A stretch of 10,925 nucleotides of DNA from NCBI GenBank assembly GCA_018716795.1, contig DVJK01000241.1, forward strand, positions 1 to 10,925, in the 5' to 3' direction. The notes beneath the pieces are model-generated. The model made no database searches. It had not been told where the DNA came from and saw only the letters and a program-made list of their open reading frames with translations. The stretch is from Candidatus Scatomorpha merdipullorum. GTDB taxonomy: Bacteria; Bacillota; Clostridia; Oscillospirales; Oscillospiraceae. Below are positions 5,266 to 10,925 of the stretch, in pieces (the first letter of the stretch is position 1; each line of letters opens with the position of its first letter). Made by a program: the position numbers and the translations under genes.

Positions 5266-7209
5266 ATGGAAAAGTTATTTTTACCTGGGAAGATTGGTCA
5301 AATCACGACAAAAAACCGCGTGGTAATGCCGCCCATGGAGGTGCTGTTCGGCGAGTGGAACGGCATCCCCGGGCCCAGATGCGTGGCGTATTACGCCGAA
5401 CGCGCCCGCGGCGGCGCGGGCCTCATAATAGTCGAGGCGACCGCCGTGGACGAGGAGCACAACGTCCCCTGGAACTACCAGCTCCGGCTTACGGACGACT
5501 GCCAGATAAGCGCGTTCCAGCAGCTGGCCGAGGGCATACACAAATATGACTGCCGCGCGCTTGTGCAGCTGCACCACTACGGCGCGAAAAGCGACCCGAC
5601 GCCCTTCGGCGCGCCCTGGGCGCCGAGCGATATTCCCGCGCTCCCCGGCGGCGCGCCGGGGCACAGGATGAGCGTCGAGGAAATACATATTGTCGAGCGG
5701 AAGTTCATCGACGCCGCCGTCAGGGCGAAAAAGGCTGGCTTCGACGGGGTGGAGCTGGCCGCCGCGCACGGCTATCTCATCGCCCAGTTCCTCAGCCCCT
5801 ACTATAACGACCGCAGCGACGAATACGGCGGCTCCGCCGAAAACCGCTGCCGCATCGTCTGCGAGATAATACGCGGCATCCGCGCCGAGCTCGGCCGCGG
5901 CTTCGTAATAAGCGTCCGCTTCCCCGGAGACGAGTTCACGCCCGAGATTCCCGGCACGCTTACGATTGAGGACGCGCCCGTGCTCGCCCGCATATTCGAG
6001 GAGGCCGGCGCGGACGTGCTGAACGTGAGCTACGGCAACAACTTCAACGCCGACGCCAACTGCGAGCCGTATTCCTATGAGCAGGGCTGGAAAAAGGCGG
6101 TTCCCAAGGCCGTCAAGGCCGCGGTGAGCATACCCGTCATATCCACGAACGCGATAAAGGAGCCGGAGTTCGCCGAGCAGATGCTTGAGGAGGGCGTCTG
6201 CGATTTCGTCGCGCTCGGCCGCGCCCTCATCGCCGACCCCTTCTTTGTGAACAAGGCGAAGGCCGGCGACACGCTCGGGATACGCAAGTGCATCGGCTGC
6301 ATGTTCTGCCGCGAGCAGCTGTACGCCCGGCTGCCGACCAAATGCGCCCTCAACCCGCGCGCCGGCTTCGAGGCGGAGTATCCGCTCAGGCCGGAGCAGG
6401 ACGGGCAGGGGAGGACGGTCGCCGTGATTGGCGGCGGCCCCGCCGGAATGCAGAGCGCGGCCGTCCTCGCCGGGCGCGGCTTCAAGGTCGAGCTGTTCGA
6501 GAGGGAGCCGTATCTCGGCGGCAGCATGTGCCTCGCGGATAAGGCGCCGCACAAGGAGAAGATTACCCGCTTCACGGAGACGATGGCCGAGGAGCTGGGC
6601 AGGCTCGGCGTGCAGGTGCACACCTCCTTTGACGCGACGCCGGAGAATATCGCCGGGTACGCCCCTGCGGGCGTCGTCGTGGCAGGCGGCGCGGCCCCGA
6701 TTATCCCGAAGCTGCCCGGCGTTGAGGGGAGCCGCGTCGTGCCCGTTCACGACGTGCTCGCCGGCAGGAGGCAGGTTTCCGGCCGAGTCGCGATTATCGG
6801 CTCCGGCATGACCGGCCTGGAATGCGCCGAGAAGCTTGCCGCCGACGGCTGCAAGGTCGTCCTCATCGAACGCCTCAAGGCCGTGGGCCCGGGCATGTTC
6901 TCCGTTATCGTCAGCGACATAATGAAACGCATCTCCGTTTTTGAGCCGGAAATACACACCGGCTGCGCCTTCACCGGAGTGACGGAGACGGGCATCAGCG
7001 TCCAGTCCGTCGAAAGCGGAGAAGTCTTCGATATTGCGGCCGATTATGTGGTGCTCTCCCTCGGCGTAAGCCCGCGCCGGGAGCTGGCGGAGGCCTTCGC
7101 CGCAAAGTATGAGAACGTCATCTGCGTCGGCGACAACGTGGAAAGCGGCCGGATACCGCACGCGACTAAGGACGGATATATAAAATCCCTCTATTTCCTC
7201 TCAGAATAA
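5266..7209 (+). CDS. Old-yellow-enzyme-type FMN/[4Fe-4S]/FAD oxidoreductase (enoate / 2,4-dienoyl-CoA reductase family)
   Basis: 647 residues, close to the length of FadH-type 2,4-dienoyl-CoA reductases, clostridial 2-enoate reductases and bile-acid BaiCD/BaiH proteins. The open frame extends further upstream, but the ATG at 5266 has AAGGAGG 4 bases before it and begins with the family-typical MEKLFLPGKIG. Residues 1-335 are an FMN-binding TIM barrel: QLHHYG (102-106), HGYLIAQFLSP with H168 and Y170 as likely active-site residues, then YGGSAENR. An iron-sulfur motif follows: C342, C345, C348, C360. Next come two nucleotide-binding folds, VAVIGGGPAG at 385-394 and VAIIGSGMTG at 508-517, ending in a GDN segment near the C-terminus. 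Known members pass electrons from NAD(P)H via FAD and the cluster to FMN to reduce a carbon-carbon double bond beside a carbonyl. The substrate here is unknown; an enoate derived from an amino acid is a plausible terminal electron acceptor. Divergent from the TetR gene; followed by a strong terminator. Confidence 0.92.
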   Translation: MEKLFLPGKIGQITTKNRVVMPPMEVLFGEWNGIPGPRCVAYYAERARGGAGLIIVEATAVDEEHNVPWNYQLRLTDDCQISAFQQLAEGIHKYDCRALVQLHHYGAKSDPTPFGAPWAPSDIPALPGGAPGHRMSVEEIHIVERKFIDAAVRAKKAGFDGVELAAAHGYLIAQFLSPYYNDRSDEYGGSAENRCRIVCEIIRGIRAELGRGFVISVRFPGDEFTPEIPGTLTIEDAPVLARIFEEAGADVLNVSYGNNFNADANCEPYSYEQGWKKAVPKAVKAAVSIPVISTNAIKEPEFAEQMLEEGVCDFVALGRALIADPFFVNKAKAGDTLGIRKCIGCMFCREQLYARLPTKCALNPRAGFEAEYPLRPEQDGQGRTVAVIGGGPAGMQSAAVLAGRGFKVELFEREPYLGGSMCLADKAPHKEKITRFTETMAEELGRLGVQVHTSFDATPENIAGYAPAGVVVAGGAAPIIPKLPGVEGSRVVPVHDVLAGRRQVSGRVAIIGSGMTGLECAEKLAADGCKVVLIERLKAVGPGMFSVIVSDIMKRISVFEPEIHTGCAFTGVTETGISVQSVESGEVFDIAADYVVLSLGVSPRRELAEAFAAKYENVICVGDNVESGRIPHATKDGYIKSLYFLSE

Positions 7210-7220
7210 CAAGAACGCAA

Positions 7221-7254
7221 AAAACCCGCTGCCTTGCGCAGCGGGTTTTCCTTT
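7221..7254. terminator. Bidirectional terminator between the flavoenzyme and yebC genes
   Basis: Perfect 12-base arms AAAACCCGCTGC (7221-7232) and GCAGCGGGTTTT (7238-7249) enclose a 5-base loop. T-rich sequence follows on the plus strand (TTTTCCTTTT), and the A-run at 7219-7224 gives a T-run on the minus strand. It lies between two convergent stops (7209 and 7263), so it ends both transcripts. Confidence 0.93.
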
Positions 7255-7262
7255 TCAAAGCA

Positions 7263-8000
7263 TCAGTCGTTATTTTCCCAGTTGTGCCAGACGTTCTGGA
7301 CGTCGTCGTTATCCTCGAACATGTCTATCATCTTCTGCATATTCTTGATGTCGCCCTCGTCCGTGAGCTGGATGTAGCTCTGCGGGACCATCTCGGCCTG
7401 GGCGCTGAGGAGCTCGTAGCCGTGGCTCGTGAGATACTCGGCGACGGTGGCGACGTCATCGGGCTCGGTGTACACGGAGAAGACCTCCTCCTCGGCCTCC
7501 ATATCGGCGGCGCCGGCCTCGAGCGCGTCCTCCATCATCTTGTCCTCATCAATATCTCCGTCCTCATTGTTGACGACGATGACGCCCTTCTTGTCAAAGC
7601 TCCAGCTCACGCAGCCGGTCTGGCCCATGTTGCCGCCGTTCTTGTCGAAGGCGTGGCGCACGTCGCTGGCGGTGCGGTTGCGGTTGTCGGTCATGGCCTC
7701 GACGATGACGGCCACGCCGCTCGGGCCGTAGCCCTCGTAGGTGACGGACTCGTAGTTGTCCGTGCTGCCAGAGCCGAGCGCCTTGTCGATTGTGCGCTTG
7801 ATGTTGTCGTTGGGCATGTTGGCCGCCTTGGCCTTGGCGATAACCGCCGCGAGACGGGAATTGTTCGCGGGGTCGCCGCTGCCGCCCTCCTTGACGGCGA
7901 CAATCATCTCGCGCGCAATCTTCGTGAAGGCCTGGGCCCTCTTGGCGTCCTGCGCGCCCTTGGTCTTTTGTATGTTATGCCACTTGGAATGTCCAGACAT
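7263..8000 (-). CDS. yebC: YebC/PmpR family (TACO1-like) regulator or translation factor
   Basis: 245 residues, the normal family length, and collinear throughout. The N-terminus MSGHSKWHNIQ-KTKGAQDAKR is diagnostic. Other family segments include AKAANMPNDNIKR (about 58-70), YEGYGPSGVAVIVE, TDNRNRTASDVRHAF with the conserved NGG next, and an acidic C-terminal third. Bacterial homologues were described as DNA-binding transcription regulators. Recent work on YebC and mitochondrial TACO1 links the family to translation of proline-rich stretches, so the name 'transcriptional regulator' may be misleading. The ATG is preceded by GGGAG at 10 bases. It is transcribed alone, convergent with the flavoenzyme and divergent from the oxidoreductase operon, and is probably a housekeeping gene unrelated to its neighbours. 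Confidence 0.97.
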   Translation of the reverse strand: MSGHSKWHNIQKTKGAQDAKRAQAFTKIAREMIVAVKEGGSGDPANNSRLAAVIAKAKAANMPNDNIKRTIDKALGSGSTDNYESVTYEGYGPSGVAVIVEAMTDNRNRTASDVRHAFDKNGGNMGQTGCVSWSFDKKGVIVVNNEDGDIDEDKMMEDALEAGAADMEAEEEVFSVYTEPDDVATVAEYLTSHGYELLSAQAEMVPQSYIQLTDEGDIKNMQKMIDMFEDNDDVQNVWHNWENND

Positions 8001-8037
8001 ATATTGTCAGCTCCCGAACTTATAATTTGCGCCAATT

Positions 8038-8066
8038 ATTTTAGCACTTTTCGCGCCATAATGCAA
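8038..8066 (-). promoter_or_regulatory. Predicted promoter for yebC
   Basis: On the minus strand, TTGCAT (8061-8066), 17-base spacer, TAAAAT (8038-8043). The leader would be about 30 bases. Hexamers are fair, and the spacing is ideal. Confidence 0.6.
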
Positions 8067-8121
8067 CAAAAAATGTGAGCGCCGCGCGGATGGTCATACT
8101 TTAGCGCGTTAAATTCCGTGC

Positions 8122-8150
8122 TTGATTTTTGTGTTTTTCTCTGTTATCAT
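8122..8150 (+). promoter_or_regulatory. Predicted promoter of the ATPase / ferredoxin oxidoreductase operon
   Basis: TTGATT (8122-8127), 17-base T-rich spacer, TATCAT (8145-8150). Start of transcription near 8157 gives a leader of about 48 bases. No dyad resembling the boxes at 2939 and 3126 is seen here, so this operon is probably not under the same control. Confidence 0.72.
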
Positions 8151-8204
8151 GAACTCAGTCCTTATTTTAACCGGTACAAACTCTTGGCTGCAGAGGAGAA
8201 GAAT

Positions 8205-8933
8205 ATGTCTAATTCGTGTGAAAAATTCCTCAAAGGCGCAAAAAACCTGGTCTTTCTCGGCGAGACCGGTTCGGGCAAGACGGAGACTGCCATCAATCTG
8301 GCAAGGCTGCTTGCCGCGGAAGACGCCCGAAGCGTGCATTTTTTCGACATGGACCAGACCAAGCCTCTCTTCCGCGCGAGAGACTGTGCCGGCGAGATGG
8401 AGGCCGAGGGGATAGTCTTCCACTTCCAGAGCCAGTATCTTGACGCGCCGACCGTCGTGCCCGGGGTTATCGAGGCCCTGCTCGACGAGGACAGCGTCGT
8501 GCTCTTGGACGTGGGCGGCGGCGCGCACGGCTCGCACATGATAGGGCAGTTTTCGCATATCCTGAGCCGCGAAAGCACCCGCGTGCTGTATATCGTCAAC
8601 CCCTACCGGCCCTGGTCGCGTTCGCTTGAGGAGATCGAGCGGACGGCGGAGCGCGTGGCGGGCGCCGCGCGGCTCACCAGGCTCCATCTTGTTGCCAATC
8701 CCAACCTGGGCCCCGAAACCGACGCCGGCGTCGTAGTCGAGGGCCTCAATAGGTTCAGAGCCCTGTTTCCGGAGCGGACGCCGGAGTTTGTCTGTGTCCC
8801 GGAGGAGCTCTGCGCCGACGCGGAACAGAGCGTGAAGGAACCCATCCTTCCCATACGTCTCAACACTCTGCCTGAGTGGATGGTGGTTCAGGAGAGAGAT
8901 TCTGACATGAAGGAGTGGTCAAAAAATGCCTAA
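8205..8933 (+). CDS. P-loop ATPase (CooC/MinD/NifH-like) associated with 2-oxoacid:ferredoxin oxidoreductase
   Basis: 242 residues. The frame is open further upstream, but the ATG at 8205 has GAGGAG 6 bases before it. Walker A GETGSGKT lies at 19-26. A DMDQTKPLFRARD segment near 50 resembles the 'D-x-D-x-x-NPYFRSR' stretch of related ATPases, a Walker-B-like strand reads SVVLLDVGGGAHG near 100, and VNPYRPWSRSLEEIE plus VANPNLG follow; the last two resemble the base-recognition region of SIMIBI-class ATPases. From memory, proteins with this pattern are often encoded next to kor/vor genes in Clostridia under generic names. The 3' end overlaps the ferredoxin gene by 8 bases (8926-8933), indicating translational coupling. 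Function is unknown; loading of metal or iron-sulfur clusters, or ATP-dependent activation of the complex, is possible. No metal-binding Cys pair stands out. Confidence 0.85.
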   Translation: MSNSCEKFLKGAKNLVFLGETGSGKTETAINLARLLAAEDARSVHFFDMDQTKPLFRARDCAGEMEAEGIVFHFQSQYLDAPTVVPGVIEALLDEDSVVLLDVGGGAHGSHMIGQFSHILSRESTRVLYIVNPYRPWSRSLEEIERTAERVAGAARLTRLHLVANPNLGPETDAGVVVEGLNRFRALFPERTPEFVCVPEELCADAEQSVKEPILPIRLNTLPEWMVVQERDSDMKEWSKNA

Positions 8934-9144
8934 AGGCAGAGTAGAGATTTTCACCGAAGCCTGCAAGAGCTGCCTCTACTGCGTGAACACCTGTCCCAAA
9001 AAGGTGCTGGGCACGACGAGCGCGGTCAACTCCAAGGGCTATCAGTACGCGGTGCCGGTGAACCCGGAGGCCTGCATCGGCTGCGCCATGTGCGCGACCA
9101 TATGCCCCGACGCCGCGATCACCGTTTACAGGGAGGCGAACTGA
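8926..9144 (+). CDS. korD: 2[4Fe-4S] ferredoxin-type delta subunit of 2-oxoacid:ferredoxin oxidoreductase
   Basis: 72 residues with two complete cluster motifs: C13-x2-C16-x2-C19-x3-C23-P and C50-x2-C53-x2-C56-x3-C60-P. The sequence between the motifs (about 26 residues) and the start MPKGRVEIF are typical of KorD/VorD subunits rather than free ferredoxins. It carries electrons from the TPP-containing catalytic core to a soluble ferredoxin. AAGGAG stands upstream of the ATG, inside the end of the ATPase gene; the alpha gene follows after a single base. The symbol follows the general KOR naming; a VOR subunit is equally possible. Confidence 0.93.
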   Translation: MPKGRVEIFTEACKSCLYCVNTCPKKVLGTTSAVNSKGYQYAVPVNPEACIGCAMCATICPDAAITVYREAN

Positions 9145-9145
9145 A

Positions 9146-10225
9146 ATGGCTGAAAAAATATTCATGAAGGGCTGCGAGGCCGTCGCCGAGACTGCCGTTC
9201 GCGCCGGCTGCCGTTTCTTCGCCGGCTATCCCATCACCCCTCAGAACGACGTCCCCGAGTATTTTGCGCGCCGCATGCCGCAGGTGAACGGCGTGTTCAT
9301 CCAGGGCGAGAGCGAGGTCGCCTCGGCCAACATGGCCTACGGCGCCGCCGCCGCGGGCGTCAGGAGCATGACCAGCTCCTCGAGCTGCGGCATCAGCCTC
9401 AAGAGCGAGGCCATAAGCTGGATGGCGGGCGCCAACCTGCCCGTCGTCATCGCTAACTTCCAGCGCGGCGGCCCCGGCATAGGCACGATACAGCCCGCCC
9501 AGCAGGATTATAACCAGGCCACGAAGGCCAGCGGCAACGGCGGCTTCCGTATGCTCGTGCTCAGCCCCTCCACGCTTCAGGAGGCTGTCGACATGACCTG
9601 GGAGGCCTTTGAGCTGGCGGATAAATATTCAAAACCCGTGCTCCTGCTCATGGACGGCTTCACCGGCACCATGATGGAGCCCGTAACCCTGCCCGACCCT
9701 CTCAGCGAGGAAGAGGTCGCGGCCATCCGCGCCACGAAGACCTGGGCCGCCCGCGGCAAGCACGGCGGGCCCCAGCACAAGGTCATGTGCGGCCCCGGCC
9801 TCGACACGCGCATAAGCCAGGCCCAGATGAACCAGCGCGACGCCGAGCTCTATGAGAGCTGGAAGACCACCGAGGTCGAATACGAGGACTACCTCACCGA
9901 GGACGCCGAAATTATCCTGACCGCCTACGGCATCTCCGGCCGCATAGCCAAGAGCGCCGTCAACATACTGCGCGGCGAGGGAATCAAGGCCGGCCTTATC
10001 CGCCCGAAAAAGGTCTACCCCTTCCCGGCGCAGGCCTACGAAAAGCTCCCGCTCGAGCGGCTGCGCGGCATCGTCTGCGCGGAGATGAGCATTCCCGCCC
10101 AGTTCGCCGAGGACGTCAGGAACGTCGTCCACGGCCGGACGAAGATTGTCACCGCGCTGTCCTCCGGCGGAGATATACTCGACCGCTCGACCATACTGGA
10201 CGCGGCCCGCGGACTTATGAAGTGA
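9146..10225 (+). CDS. 2-oxoacid:ferredoxin oxidoreductase alpha subunit (VorB/KorA type)
   Basis: 359 residues, normal for a stand-alone alpha subunit without a fused gamma domain. The N-terminal pyrimidine-binding (PYR) domain shows FAGYPITPQNDVPEYF (24-39), with the YPITP signature, then IQGESEVASANMAYGAAAAG with the conserved Glu of thiamine activation, and SSSSCGISLKSEAISW. A C-terminal domain of transketolase-C type begins around 245 (AEIILTAYGISGRIA) and ends with IPAQFAEDVRN. With beta it oxidatively decarboxylates a 2-oxoacid to acyl-CoA and passes electrons to ferredoxin. The QNDVPEYF variant and the SSSSCGISLKSE loop look most like the branched-chain (3-methyl-2-oxobutanoate) and 2-oxoglutarate groups, but substrate class cannot be fixed by eye. 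GGGAGG lies 9 bases before the ATG. Confidence 0.93.
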   Translation: MAEKIFMKGCEAVAETAVRAGCRFFAGYPITPQNDVPEYFARRMPQVNGVFIQGESEVASANMAYGAAAAGVRSMTSSSSCGISLKSEAISWMAGANLPVVIANFQRGGPGIGTIQPAQQDYNQATKASGNGGFRMLVLSPSTLQEAVDMTWEAFELADKYSKPVLLLMDGFTGTMMEPVTLPDPLSEEEVAAIRATKTWAARGKHGGPQHKVMCGPGLDTRISQAQMNQRDAELYESWKTTEVEYEDYLTEDAEIILTAYGISGRIAKSAVNILRGEGIKAGLIRPKKVYPFPAQAYEKLPLERLRGIVCAEMSIPAQFAEDVRNVVHGRTKIVTALSSGGDILDRSTILDAARGLMK

Positions 10226-10239
10226 GGAGGTAGGCTCAA

Positions 10240-10925
<686 letters not shown>

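Noticed and set aside
5281..7161. Long minus-strand open frame of 626 codons
   Set aside because: Fully antisense to the flavoenzyme gene, with no ribosome site and no recognisable domain; explained by GC-rich third positions.
8118..8204. N-terminal extension of the ATPase frame
   Set aside because: It would begin upstream of the predicted promoter; the ATG at 8205 has a good ribosome site and gives a normal distance to the P-loop.
8001..8204. Possible riboswitch or small RNA in the yebC/ATPase gap
   Set aside because: Both leaders are short, no stable multi-stem structure is evident, and the gap is accounted for by two promoters.

Overview
The window reads as chromosomal DNA of an anaerobic, amino-acid-fermenting bacterium, most likely a GC-rich member of the Clostridia. 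The evidence is GC-rich coding sequence with frequent ATA Ile and AGG Arg codons, purine-rich Shine-Dalgarno sites before nearly every gene, near-consensus sigma-A-type promoters in short AT-rich gaps, oxygen-sensitive enzyme families (an iron-sulfur enoate-reductase-type flavoenzyme and a 2-oxoacid:ferredoxin oxidoreductase), and a zinc-ribbon/membrane/TPR-like protein of a kind common in Clostridia. There is no rRNA, tRNA, CRISPR array, transposase or phage gene. The taxonomic guess rests on style only.

Layout. (1) Positions 1-1361, minus strand: the N-terminal part of a membrane-anchored zinc-ribbon protein with TPR-like repeats, running off the left edge. (2) Positions 1509-2906, minus: an NhaC-family Na+/H+ (or organic ion) antiporter with its own terminator. 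(3) Positions 3187-4443, plus: a fold-type-I PLP aminotransferase, divergent from the antiporter. The 280-base gap between them holds two opposed promoters with exact 17-base spacers, a pair of nearly identical dyad boxes (one at each promoter's downstream side), a third dyad near the midpoint and a fourth palindrome. (4) Positions 4501-5160, minus: a TetR-family regulator, divergent from (5) positions 5266-7209, plus: an old-yellow-enzyme/2,4-dienoyl-CoA reductase/enoate reductase-type flavoprotein. (6) Positions 7263-8000, minus: YebC/TACO1 family protein. (7) Positions 8205 to the right edge, plus: a tight operon of a P-loop ATPase, a 2[4Fe-4S] ferredoxin subunit, and the alpha and beta subunits of a 2-oxoacid:ferredoxin oxidoreductase (VOR/KOR type), with beta cut by the edge.

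How the genes could work together (inference): the aminotransferase would turn an amino acid into a 2-oxoacid. The ferredoxin oxidoreductase would decarboxylate 2-oxoacids to acyl-CoA and reduce ferredoxin (oxidative branch). The enoate-reductase-type flavoprotein could consume electrons by reducing an enoate made from an amino acid (reductive branch). The antiporter could handle Na+ or exchange substrate and product. This would be Stickland-like fermentation, with TetR as a candidate local switch. The substrate cannot be read from the sequence.

The most interesting items are the dyad-rich divergent control region at 2939-3145 and the poorly understood ATPase translationally coupled to the oxidoreductase. 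I found no clearly new defence, mobile or RNA system.
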